Source of the DNA: a virus
Virus record (IMG/VR): IMGVR_UViG_3300049032_000028
Span: 1-42,949 of that record
Length of the DNA: 42,949 nucleotides
Direction: 5' to 3' (one strand)
Part shown: piece after piece, positions 27,678-34,938 of the stretch
How the letters are laid out: every line of letters begins with the position of its first letter
How positions within the stretch are numbered: the stretch's first letter is position 1
Program-made: the position numbers and the translations under genes
Notes under the pieces: model-generated
Seen by the model: the letters and a program-made list of their open reading frames with translations, nothing else
Told to the model about the DNA's origin: nothing
The model's database searches: none

Positions 27678-28999
27678 TGAGCCAATCTGCTGTCGTAGAA
27701 CTCGCCACTGACGTACTCATGCCGAAGCACCTCAGCGAGCGTGAACACCTTGATTTGGTGGATAGCTGGTCGCGGTGGAGCCCGGAAAAGGTGCAGCTCC
27801 CTGCTGAGGCTAGCCGGGAGCACCAAGCCCTCCGAGACTTGTCCGAGACACCATGGCTGAACCTGGTTGTGACAACCATGGCGCAGCAGCTTATGGCTGA
27901 GGCTGTGCGGTCGTCCAGCGCTGCCGAGGCTGGCGAATTGGCGCGTATTTGGGCGCCCTGGCAGCGGAACCGTATGGCAGCTAAGCAGAAGCCTTTGCAT
28001 CGCGCCGCGCTGTCGTATGGGCAGGCTTTCACGAAGGTTCTTCCCGGTGACACGGGCGCTGTGATCAAGGGGCTTAGCCCGCGGAACATGGTCGCTGTGT
28101 ATCAGGATCCCGCCGATGACGAGTACCCGATGTACACCCTTGAAGTTCAGGGTGGTCATTGGATCGTCATGGACGAGGAAGCCGAGTACACGCTTGGCAT
28201 GGAAAAGGGCGGGCTCAAGTTCATTGAGTATAAGCGCCATGATGTTGGGGTTACGCCTGTTATCCGTTATGCGAATCAGATGGACCTTGAGGGCCGCACC
28301 CCTGGCGAGGTTGAGCCGTATATTCCGATGGCGAAGCGGATCAACAAGACCTCGTATGACCGTCTTCTCACGCAGCACTTCAACTCTTGGAAGGTCCGCA
28401 CGGCGACGAAGATTGATCAACCGGCAACTGACGCTGAGGCTAACCGGCTGAAGCTTCTGCTGCGGCAGAGTGACATCCTGACCGGCGAGGGCGATACGGA
28501 GTTCGGGACGCTTGACGAGACGCCGCTGGAAGGATTCATCAAGGCTTGGGAGTCGGATATTCAGGCTCTTGCTGCTGTTTCCCAGACTCCTTCGCACTCG
28601 CTGACCGGACAGCTTGTGAACCTGTCTGGCGATGCTCTGGTTGAGGCGCGTTCCATGCTTGATCTGAAGGCTGGGGAACGCAAGGTCTCGTTTGGTGATT
28701 CTCACTGTCAGACGCTCCGCCTTGCTGCCCACATTGAGGGCCGCGAGAATGACGCTTCGGACTTCACCTTGTCTATGCAGTGGGCCGACCTTGAGTCCCG
28801 TTCGATGGCTCAGGCTGCGGATGCTCTTGGCAAAATGGCGACCATGCTGGGCGTCCCGGTTGAGAAGCTATGGGACAGGATCCCAGGCGTAACGCCTGAG
28901 GTTGCGGATGAGTGGTTGAAATTCAAGCAGGCAAATCCGACCCCTGAGGCTCAACTGGCGAACGCTTTGAACACGCAGTCTAATGGCGTTAACGGCTGA
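27671..28999 (+). CDS. Portal protein
   Basis: 442 residues from ATG 27671, with GGGGTGG about 6 bases upstream. Features of SPP1 gp6-like portals: WLNLVVTTMAQQLMAEAVR, KPLHRAALSYGQAFTKVLPG, and a helical SQTPSHSLTGQLVNLSGDAL segment before the C-terminus (VEKLWDRIPGVTPE). It forms the dodecameric ring at one capsid vertex through which DNA passes. Overlaps terL and the MuF-like gene. Confidence 0.9.
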   Translation: MVMSQSAVVELATDVLMPKHLSEREHLDLVDSWSRWSPEKVQLPAEASREHQALRDLSETPWLNLVVTTMAQQLMAEAVRSSSAAEAGELARIWAPWQRNRMAAKQKPLHRAALSYGQAFTKVLPGDTGAVIKGLSPRNMVAVYQDPADDEYPMYTLEVQGGHWIVMDEEAEYTLGMEKGGLKFIEYKRHDVGVTPVIRYANQMDLEGRTPGEVEPYIPMAKRINKTSYDRLLTQHFNSWKVRTATKIDQPATDAEANRLKLLLRQSDILTGEGDTEFGTLDETPLEGFIKAWESDIQALAAVSQTPSHSLTGQLVNLSGDALVEARSMLDLKAGERKVSFGDSHCQTLRLAAHIEGRENDASDFTLSMQWADLESRSMAQAADALGKMATMLGVPVEKLWDRIPGVTPEVADEWLKFKQANPTPEAQLANALNTQSNGVNG

Positions 29000-29771
29000 G
29001 GGCCGCGCGCTCACTGAGGCTAACCGGTTGGCTCAACTTTCGGTCGCAGCTCGCGCCGTTGTGGTGTCTAAGGCGTTGTGGGCGCGGATTGACCCGTCTG
29101 ATATTGACCGTTCGGTTGAGCGGTGGATGCCAGCGCAGATAGCCGCGTTCCGTCGCTTCTATGGTGAGTCTCAGGCGCTCACTGAGTCTTATCTGGCCGA
29201 TTACCGGCTTGCTGAGATTGGGGACGCTGACGGGCCTGTCGTTGCCCCGCTGTTCCCGGTTGCTGTGATGCGTGATGCTGCACTTTTGGCTGGCCCTGTG
29301 CGGGTGAAGATGCTCATCGGCGCGGGGGAATCTCCTGGTTCGGCTCATGCTAAGGCGTTCACGAAGTTCTCTGGAATCGCGCGCCGGCAGGTGCTTGATG
29401 GCGGGCGCAAGATGATTGACGCCACCACCAAGGCTGACACCCGCGCTATTGGGTGGCGGCGTGTGAGTGACGGGAATCCGTGCACGTTCTGCGCAATGCT
29501 GTGCAGTCGAGGTCCTGTTTACGCGTCGAAGCAGCGCGCTGAAACTGTTGCCGGTTCCGGGCTCCGTTATCACGGGCACTGCGGCTGCACGGCGGAAATC
29601 ATGTACGGCGAATGGGTTCCCAACGAAGCTGAACGCGGATACATCGAGGACTACGAGAAAGCCGCCAAGCAAGCCGAGGCTGACGGCCAACCACGCACTC
29701 AGGACACGGTTCTTTGGCGTATGCGTCAAAACAGTGTCTACCGCGACTCTCCCCTGTCCCGCAATAAGTAA
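28983..29771 (+). CDS. MuF-like minor head protein
   Basis: 262 residues, overlapping the portal gene by 17 bases. The C-terminal half has the SPP1 gp7/MuF-like signature: RRVSDGNPCTFCAMLCSRG and YHGHCGCTAEIMYGEWVP, with a Cys/His cluster. The N-terminal half is helical. Proteins of this kind bind portal inside the procapsid and may act in DNA ejection or head maturation. No separate prohead protease gene is seen. Confidence 0.85.
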   Translation: MALTAEGRALTEANRLAQLSVAARAVVVSKALWARIDPSDIDRSVERWMPAQIAAFRRFYGESQALTESYLADYRLAEIGDADGPVVAPLFPVAVMRDAALLAGPVRVKMLIGAGESPGSAHAKAFTKFSGIARRQVLDGGRKMIDATTKADTRAIGWRRVSDGNPCTFCAMLCSRGPVYASKQRAETVAGSGLRYHGHCGCTAEIMYGEWVPNEAERGYIEDYEKAAKQAEADGQPRTQDTVLWRMRQNSVYRDSPLSRNK

Positions 29772-29843
29772 GTTTCCGGCGCCACAAGGCGACGGGTAGT
29801 TAGCTGCCCCGGTGGCGGCACCAAACAAGCCCCAGGAGGGCAC

Positions 29844-30323
29844 ATGTCTGAGCAGGAAACCGAAACCCAGGAAGTTGAAACCGAAGAAGTAGAAGCCCAG
29901 GAGGCCGAAACCGAACCGGACGAAACCGAAGACGACGAGGGTTTCGACGCGGAAAAGGCGCGAGAGAAGATCCGCAAGATCAACTCCGAAGCCAGGAAGC
30001 TCCGCGAACGCACCAAAGCCGCTGAAGAAAAGGCTAAGGGCGCCGAAGAAAAGGACTCGCGGCTGACTGCTCTGGAAGCGGAAAACCTGCGGCTCCGTGT
30101 CGGCGTCAAGCACGGCCTGCCTGAGGCGCTTATCAAGCGGCTCTCCGGCGCCACTGAAGAAGAAATTCTGAAGGACGCCGAGGAACTGATGGAGCTGTTT
30201 GGTTCCAAGAAGCCACCGACGAACCGCCCGAAGGAAAACCTGCGCGGCGGTACGGACCCCACCGAAAACGCTGAAGACATCGGTGATCTGGACAAGTTCT
30301 CAGAGAAGATCTTCCGCAACTAA
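29844..30323 (+). CDS. Capsid scaffolding protein
   Basis: 159 residues from ATG 29844, with AGGAGG 6 bases upstream. A very acidic start (TQEVETEEVEAQEAETE) is followed by a coiled-coil core (REKIRKINSEARKLRERTKA ...) and a polar C-terminus. Composition and place between MuF and capsid genes mark it as the scaffold around which the procapsid forms. Confidence 0.88.
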   Translation: MSEQETETQEVETEEVEAQEAETEPDETEDDEGFDAEKAREKIRKINSEARKLRERTKAAEEKAKGAEEKDSRLTALEAENLRLRVGVKHGLPEALIKRLSGATEEEILKDAEELMELFGSKKPPTNRPKENLRGGTDPTENAEDIGDLDKFSEKIFRN

Positions 30324-30375
30324 AGCACTAGCCACGCTGGTGCCGTTGACTTTCTAACATTCAAGGAGGCCCATC

Positions 30376-31266
30376 GTGGCACACACCCTTTACACCCCGA
30401 CGCAGGCTGCTACGGCAACCCTCGCGTCTCTCCGTTGGCTGACGAACCTGCCCCGCACTGTGCGGCAGGACTTCTCCAACGAGTTCGTTGCTGGTCGTGG
30501 GCAGACGGTCAACGTCCTCGGCCCGATCAGCGCCGGCACCGCCAAGGTTTACACCAAAGCGAACCGTGACGCCCGCGCGGCAATCCAGTTCAACGACATC
30601 ACGCAGACCTGGTTCCCGGTAACCCTGGAAAACCAGCTCTACAACGCTGTCCGCCTGCCGGATGACTGGGCCACCTTCACCCTGACTGACCTGACCAAGC
30701 AGGTCCTGAAGCCTCAGGCTGAGTCTGTCGTGGATGAAATCGCTGCGCCGCTGATCGCTGAGATGGTTGCCATCGGCACAGACGCGTCGATCCCAGCTGT
30801 CGCTGTCAACGGATCCAACTTCCTGAACGTGTTGATCCAGGCGCGTAAGGTCCTGAATGAGCGTCACATCCCCACGGATGGCCGCACGTTCGCTGTTGGT
30901 GCCGATCTGGAAGCTGCTGCACTTCAGCTCCCGCAGCTTCAGAAGGTCAACGAGGCTGGCACGACTGAGGTTCTGCGTAACGCCGTCCTTGGGCGCCTGA
31001 TGGGCTTTGACATCATTGCTGATCCGGCATTGCCGTCTGACTTCGGCATCGCCTACCACAAGGATGCGTTCGCCCACGTCACCCGCCCGTCCCGTCAGCC
31101 CGAAGGTGCCGCTAAGTCGGCCACCGTCGCTCAGGATGGTTTCGCGCTGCGGTGGATCCAGCACTACAACCCGCTTCAGCTCGAAGACCAGTCCGTTGTT
31201 GACACGTTCTACGGTGCAGCGACCCTGGACGCTAACCGGGCTGTCTCCGTCTCGCTGGCTGTTTAG
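30376..31266 (+). CDS. Major capsid protein
   Basis: 296 residues from GTG 30376, with AAGGAGG 6 bases upstream. The sequence (LPRTVRQDFSNEFVAGRG, QFNDITQTWFPVTLENQLYN, then YHKDAFAHVTRPSRQP) fits P22/HK97-fold coat proteins of actinophages that use a separate scaffold. It makes the icosahedral shell. Shares its last base with the next gene's GTG. Confidence 0.9.
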   Translation: MAHTLYTPTQAATATLASLRWLTNLPRTVRQDFSNEFVAGRGQTVNVLGPISAGTAKVYTKANRDARAAIQFNDITQTWFPVTLENQLYNAVRLPDDWATFTLTDLTKQVLKPQAESVVDEIAAPLIAEMVAIGTDASIPAVAVNGSNFLNVLIQARKVLNERHIPTDGRTFAVGADLEAAALQLPQLQKVNEAGTTEVLRNAVLGRLMGFDIIADPALPSDFGIAYHKDAFAHVTRPSRQPEGAAKSATVAQDGFALRWIQHYNPLQLEDQSVVDTFYGAATLDANRAVSVSLAV

Positions 31267-31727
31267 TGGCTGCCCCGGCAACACTGGCCGGGGTCACTGA
31301 ACTAGCCGACTGGTTGGGTGAGCCTATCGTTGCCGGTTCGGCTGACGAGAAGCGCGCCCTGCTGTGTCTCCGTATCGCGTCTGCCCTGGTCCGTAAGGAA
31401 TCGGGGCAGACGTGGTTGGGGGCTGATGGCGGGCTTGTTGACCCCGTGCCGGAAGACGCGGTGATGGTCACGCTTTACTGTGCATCGCGGGTGTTCGATA
31501 ACCGTAACGCGCAGACTTCGGGCGCCGTTGATGATAGCCGCGAGGGCTGGAAAGTCGATGAAGCGGGCGCTTATCTGACTGAGTCTGAGAAGCGCATGTT
31601 GACGCCTTTCAAGGGTTCCGGTTCGCGCGGTATTGGGGTTATTGCGACCACCCGCGAGGATACGGTGCCACCGTCGAATGGCTGGGTTCCTACCGATACT
31701 CCCAACGTCTACTTCCCTTGGTACTAA
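31266..31727 (+). CDS. Head-tail connector (adaptor)
   Basis: 153 residues from GTG 31266 within the capsid gene's stop. LADWLGEPI...LCLRIASALVRKESGQTW and VMVTLYCASRVFDN resemble gp6/gp15-type adaptors that dock under the portal. First of four small connector genes; order supports the call. Confidence 0.8.
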   Translation: MAAPATLAGVTELADWLGEPIVAGSADEKRALLCLRIASALVRKESGQTWLGADGGLVDPVPEDAVMVTLYCASRVFDNRNAQTSGAVDDSREGWKVDEAGAYLTESEKRMLTPFKGSGSRGIGVIATTREDTVPPSNGWVPTDTPNVYFPWY

Positions 31728-31736
31728 GGAGTTCGC

Positions 31737-32129
31737 GTGCGTACTGAGCTTCTAATCAATCGAGGGCGTAAGCGCGCAAAAGCGTTGATGTTGGATACGT
31801 GTACGGTGCATCGTCCTGGTGAGCCAATCACGGACGCTGACGGCAACGTATCCCCGAGCCTGACTTTGTTGTATACGGGTCCGTGCAAGATTCAGCAAAC
31901 CCTAGCCCAGTCGTCTAACCCTGAGGCTGGCGGTCATCAATATACGGTGCAGGATACGCGGTGGGATACGCCGGTCGCTGCTGGTGTTTTCGCTGTGGAT
32001 GACGTGGTTACGATCATCGCCGCGGTTCTGGATCCGCAGTTGACTGGCCGGGTGTTTCGGGTGACTGATCCGTTCCATAAGACGGGTGCGACTGCTCAGC
32101 GGACACGTGTTGAGGCGGTGGCGGCGTGA
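31737..32129 (+). CDS. Head-tail stopper-like protein
   Basis: 130 residues from GTG 31737, with AAGGAG 5 bases upstream. LDTCTVHRPGEPITDADGN, GPCKIQQTLAQSSNPEAGGH and LTGRVFRVTDPFHKTGATA match the stopper type of small beta-barrel proteins (DUF6093-like) that plug the connector. GTGA overlap with the next gene. Confidence 0.8.
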   Translation: MRTELLINRGRKRAKALMLDTCTVHRPGEPITDADGNVSPSLTLLYTGPCKIQQTLAQSSNPEAGGHQYTVQDTRWDTPVAAGVFAVDDVVTIIAAVLDPQLTGRVFRVTDPFHKTGATAQRTRVEAVAA

Positions 32130-32509
32130 GTGATGGTGTTGAGGAAGTCAGGAAGCTGGCTGCGAACCTTGGGCGGATCGCTGGGTCTGCTGTGTCTGAT
32201 GTTGATGGCGTGCTTAAGAAGGGTATGCAGAACATTAAGACTGAGATGGTCGCGGACGTTTCTGGTTCGGAGCATTTCAAGGGCATGGCTGGTTCGATCA
32301 CTTACGAGTCTCATTATCTGCCGGGTCGTGTGCGTTATGTGGGTGGTCCTGATAAGGGCCGTCGTGGTGGCGCGTTGGGGAACATCTACTATTTCGGTAC
32401 GTCGCGTGGTGGCGGTTCTGGTGATATTGATAAGCCGTTGCGTAACGAGGAACCTCGTACCGTTAGTGCGCTTGAGGCGTTGGCTTCGAAGTGGGCTGGT
32501 CGGTTATGA
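32126..32509 (+). CDS. Tail completion protein (HK97 gp10-like)
   Basis: 127 residues from GTG 32126. The sequence (KKGMQNIKTEMVADVSGSEH, ITYESHYLPGRVRYVGGP, IYYFGTSRGGG) resembles HK97 gp10-type proteins that complete the tail before head joining. Overlaps the next gene by 4 bases. Confidence 0.8.
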   Translation: MSDGVEEVRKLAANLGRIAGSAVSDVDGVLKKGMQNIKTEMVADVSGSEHFKGMAGSITYESHYLPGRVRYVGGPDKGRRGGALGNIYYFGTSRGGGSGDIDKPLRNEEPRTVSALEALASKWAGRL

Positions 32510-32913
32510 CTGGCGATGCTCTGGCTAACGGGTTCGAGGCGCTTCTTACTGGGTTCACGGTTTATAAGGACAAGGTGCCGGCGAATCCGTCGTTCCCGTA
32601 CGTGTTTGTGTTGACGAACTTCCCGAGCGTGTCTGGTCGTTCTCATGCTCGTACGGTTCATTCTCGTCAGTTGCGTTCCAGGACTTTGGTTGTGGGGCTC
32701 ACGGGCGCGTCGGTCCGGATCGTGGCGCAGAAGCTCATCAACGTGCTTGAGGGTAAACGCCCGGTGGTTGCTGGCTGGTCGCTTGGCACTATCGAGAACG
32801 TCCCGAACGAGCAACCTATCCAGCCGGACCTTGATGTCACGATCCCTGGCACGTCCCTGAATCCGCTGTATCAGCCCTTTGACTGGATCCTTACCGGTTC
32901 TCAGATCCCGTAA
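32506..32913 (+). CDS. Tail terminator-like protein
   Basis: 135 residues from ATG 32506. LANGFEALLTGFTVYKDKVP, FPYVFVLTNFPSVSGR and SRTLVVGLTGASVRIVAQKL resemble terminators that cap the tail tube. The order after gp10-like and before tail tube genes supports this. A terminator hairpin follows 4 bases after the stop. Confidence 0.8.
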   Translation: MTGDALANGFEALLTGFTVYKDKVPANPSFPYVFVLTNFPSVSGRSHARTVHSRQLRSRTLVVGLTGASVRIVAQKLINVLEGKRPVVAGWSLGTIENVPNEQPIQPDLDVTIPGTSLNPLYQPFDWILTGSQIP

Positions 32914-32916
32914 CTT

Positions 32917-32943
32917 GCGCTCCCTTGTGGGGCGTTTCTTTTT
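32917..32943 (+). terminator. Intrinsic terminator between connector and tail genes
   Basis: A 6-bp stem (32918-32923 with 32929-32934, one G-T pair, extendable by one wobble pair) and 5-base loop are followed by TTTCTTTTT. It likely reduces read-through so that connector and tail genes are made in different amounts. Confidence 0.75.
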
Positions 32944-32960
32944 GCCCGAAAGGGGCTCCT

Positions 32961-33143
32961 GTGTTCATTCGCGTGAAAGACAAGGACACCGGTCACGAGT
33001 TTGACGTGCCGGAGACAGACTGGCGGATCGGTGATGGTCTTTTCATCCCCGTCAAGGGTGATCGATTCCCAGCGGTGGACCGGCCCCGAGTTTCGAAACA
33101 TAAATTAGGGCCCGCTCGGGCACCCAAGAAAGAGGAAAGCTAA
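32961..33143 (+). CDS. Small tail-module protein
   Basis: 60 residues from GTG 32961 with AAAGGGGC upstream; an upstream ATG at 32925 runs through the terminator and is rejected. FIRVKDKDTGHEFDVPETDW followed by a basic tail is a small protein type found before major tail genes in actinophages. Function is unknown. Confidence 0.7.
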   Translation: MFIRVKDKDTGHEFDVPETDWRIGDGLFIPVKGDRFPAVDRPRVSKHKLGPARAPKKEES

Positions 33144-33656
33144 ATGGAAGAAATTCCCAGCACCCCGGCGGATGGCAATTTTCTTGTCCTCGTTGTCCCG
33201 GAAATCGCTAACACGTCCGCGCCGACGCTCGCTGAGTTGAACGCGGGAACTGTCGTTGACATCTCTTGCTATCTGACCGCTGGCGGTTGGAAGCCGTCAC
33301 TGTCGGAGCAGGTCATCACTGATGACCGTTTGTGCTCGACTCAGACGTATGAGAAGAAGGGCCGCTCTCAGCGTTCCCTTGAGGTTGAGTACATCGACAA
33401 CACGAACTCGCCCAACGCCACTGAGTTCAACAAGGCGAAGGACACCCTGATTCCGGGGTCGAAGCATTACTTGGTGACCCGTGGTGGCATGCCGTATGAG
33501 ACTGCGCTTGCCGCGACTCAGAAGGTTTCTGTTCGCCCGGTTGAGGCCGGCGAGTACAACGACATGCCTCCGGAAGCGAACTCGGTTATCAAGACCGGTC
33601 AGAAGTTGTTCGTGACCGGTGAGACGAAGACTGACGTGGCTGTCGCGGCTGCGTAG
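33144..33656 (+). CDS. Major tail protein (tube subunit)
   Basis: 170 residues, ATG directly after the previous stop. Beta-rich sequence (DISCYLTAGGWKPSLSEQVI, SQRSLEVEYIDNTNSPNATE, KHYLVTRGG) fits the lambda gpV/HK97-like tail tube fold. It is the most abundant tail component and precedes the chaperone pair, as expected. Confidence 0.85.
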   Translation: MEEIPSTPADGNFLVLVVPEIANTSAPTLAELNAGTVVDISCYLTAGGWKPSLSEQVITDDRLCSTQTYEKKGRSQRSLEVEYIDNTNSPNATEFNKAKDTLIPGSKHYLVTRGGMPYETALAATQKVSVRPVEAGEYNDMPPEANSVIKTGQKLFVTGETKTDVAVAAA

Positions 33657-33672
33657 TTCTTCCCGTATTACT

Positions 33673-33711
33673 CCTGCCTGCCCCTGTGTTGTGGGACCGG
33701 GGGCAGGCAGG
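33673..33711 (+). terminator. Strong hairpin after major tail gene
   Basis: A 12-bp GC stem (33673-33684 with 33700-33711) and 15-base loop lie 17 bases after the tail tube stop. No U-tract. It probably lowers transcription of the chaperone and tape measure genes or stabilises the tube mRNA. Confidence 0.7.
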
Positions 33712-33758
33712 CGCACGTCCCACTAATCGTCCTGCTCAAAATTCTTGGAGTAAATATC

Positions 33759-34295
33759 ATGGCTTTGACTGTGAAGCGCCCTGAAACTCGTGTGTCGTTC
33801 TGCTTGGACGGTGATTTGAAAGCTGCTCATGAGGCGGCGGAGGCCGAGTTTAATGCGGCCCGTAATAAGTCGTTGGCTGATGCCCGTCTGAATGGTCCTT
33901 TGAAGGGTTTGGCTCAGAAGGTCGCTGATGTTGAGGCTGAGATGCAGGCTTCGACGGTTGAGTTCCTGGTGCGTGGTTTGAAGCGCTCGGAGTGGACTGA
34001 TCTTGTTGCTGAACATTCCCCGCGTGATGGTAATGCGTTGGATAAGTCGTATGGGTTCAACGTTGAGGCGTTGATGGTTGATGCTATCCCGGCGTGTGTT
34101 GTTGGGGTGGAGAACGCTAAGGGCGAGTCTCTGCCGTTTGATCCCGCTAAGGAGTGGGATGCGCTCGCGGATGACATGACTGATTCGCAGTATGAGGAAT
34201 TTGTGCTTGCGGTTCTGCGGGTGAATAAGGGGCGTAATGAGGTCCCTTTTTCGCTCAGCGCCTACAGGACGATCCAGGCCTCAGATCAGATGTAG
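33759..34295 (+). CDS. Tail assembly chaperone, short form (G-like)
   Basis: 178 residues from ATG 33759. Acidic, helical (DGDLKAAHEAAEAEFNAARN; DALADDMTDSQYEEFVLAVL). It assists tape measure folding and tube assembly. A slippery heptamer near its end lets part of the ribosomes enter the -1 frame to make the longer G-T product. Confidence 0.87.
   Translation: MALTVKRPETRVSFCLDGDLKAAHEAAEAEFNAARNKSLADARLNGPLKGLAQKVADVEAEMQASTVEFLVRGLKRSEWTDLVAEHSPRDGNALDKSYGFNVEALMVDAIPACVVGVENAKGESLPFDPAKEWDALADDMTDSQYEEFVLAVLRVNKGRNEVPFSLSAYRTIQASDQM
34244..34250 (+). promoter_or_regulatory. Programmed -1 frameshift site (CCCTTTT)
   Basis: CCCTTTT is read C-CCT-TTT in the zero frame, a perfect X-XXY-YYZ slippery heptamer. 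After a -1 slip the frame runs open from 34250 to the stop at 34642. A weak GCCT/AGGC stem lies downstream. Confidence 0.85.
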
Positions 34296-34642
34296 AAGCG
34301 GCGCTTTCGCTGGGTATTTCGTTGAAGCGGTTTCATGGGTGGGAGCCGCGGACGACGTATGAGTTTGACGAGCTGGGCCGGATGGTCGCGAGCCGTCCTG
34401 AGTCTGAGTGGGATGAGTCTCAGCAGACTGTTGTGCTGGCGTTGATGCATTACCGGAATGGGTTGTGCCCTAAGTGTGGTGGCCCGTTGTCGTTGTGTAC
34501 TGATGCGGCGAACGAGATGAAGTACGACGTGGGCCTGCCGATTCGGTGTCATGCGACTACTGCGCGTGGTCGTGCTGCTGAGGCTTACCGGGATCAGCCT
34601 GGGTCTGAGGCGTTGTTGTTTGTTCCGCGTCTCAAGGTCTAG
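34250..34642 (+). CDS. Tail assembly chaperone, frameshift extension (T-like)
   Basis: 130 residues added by the -1 frameshift, giving a fusion of 294 residues (33759-34250 joined to 34250-34642). The stretch after the slip (FAQRLQDDPGLRSDVEAALS) leads into a Cys-containing domain: MKRFHGWEPRTTYEFDELGR, then CPKCGGPLSLC. In lambda-like tails the fusion binds tape measure protein. A separate start at ATG 34322 exists, but the upstream open frame makes frameshifting the better explanation. Confidence 0.85.
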   Translation, partial: FAQRLQDDPGLRSDVEAALSLGISLKRFHGWEPRTTYEFDELGRMVASRPESEWDESQQTVVLALMHYRNGLCPKCGGPLSLCTDAANEMKYDVGLPIRCHATTARGRAAEAYRDQPGSEALLFVPRLKV

Positions 34643-34890
34643 CGTTTCTCGACTGCGGCAAGGATCCGCCTAGCGAACCCGATCCCTGCAAGTACGAGCC
34701 CGCCCACTAGCAGGATGATTGCCCCGGCGCTTGGGGCTTTGGTTGTCACCATGCCCACGCCGGCCACGTAGTTGGTTACTGGGCTTGTCAGGTTGATGAG
34801 TAGCAGCACGAAGCCTAGGGCGAGAAGAACTATTCCGACTGTCATTAGTCGTGTCCCTGGTCGCTGCTTTTCCCCCACCGTTTTTGTCAT
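34639..34890 (-). CDS. Moron: small two-helix membrane protein
   Basis: 83 residues on the minus strand, between the chaperones and tape measure. Two hydrophobic helices (LMTVGIVLLALGFVLLLI and AIILLVGGLVLAGIGFA), cytoplasmic basic ends. Opposite orientation and a private promoter-like TACAAT mark it as a moron expressed apart from the late operon, probably in the lysogen. It could change the host envelope or block superinfection; function unknown. Converges with the chaperone gene, overlapping 4 bases. Confidence 0.75.
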   Translation of the reverse strand: MTKTVGEKQRPGTRLMTVGIVLLALGFVLLLINLTSPVTNYVAGVGMVTTKAPSAGAIILLVGGLVLAGIGFARRILAAVEKR

Positions 34891-34896
34891 GCCGTG

Positions 34897-34902
34897 ATTG
34901 TA
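34897..34902 (-). promoter_or_regulatory. -10 box of the membrane-protein moron
   Basis: TACAAT on the minus strand ends exactly 6 bases before ATG 34890, and no Shine-Dalgarno sequence is present. This predicts a leaderless mRNA. No good -35 is seen. Confidence 0.5.
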
Positions 34903-34938
34903 GCGGGTTGACCAGTCGAATAATACAGGAGGCCTTCA

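Noticed and set aside
27296-28732. Long minus-strand ORF (478 codons) opposite the portal gene
   Set aside because: It lies wholly antisense to portal and terL, has no ribosome binding site or domain pattern, and is Arg/Leu/Ser-rich as expected for a shadow of GC-rich codons.
28989-30113. 374-codon minus-strand ORF opposite MuF and scaffold
   Set aside because: Antisense shadow; Phe/Gly/Leu-rich composition mirrors the acidic scaffold codons.
30361-31284. 307-codon minus-strand ORF opposite the capsid gene
   Set aside because: Antisense to a clear major capsid gene, with no start context.
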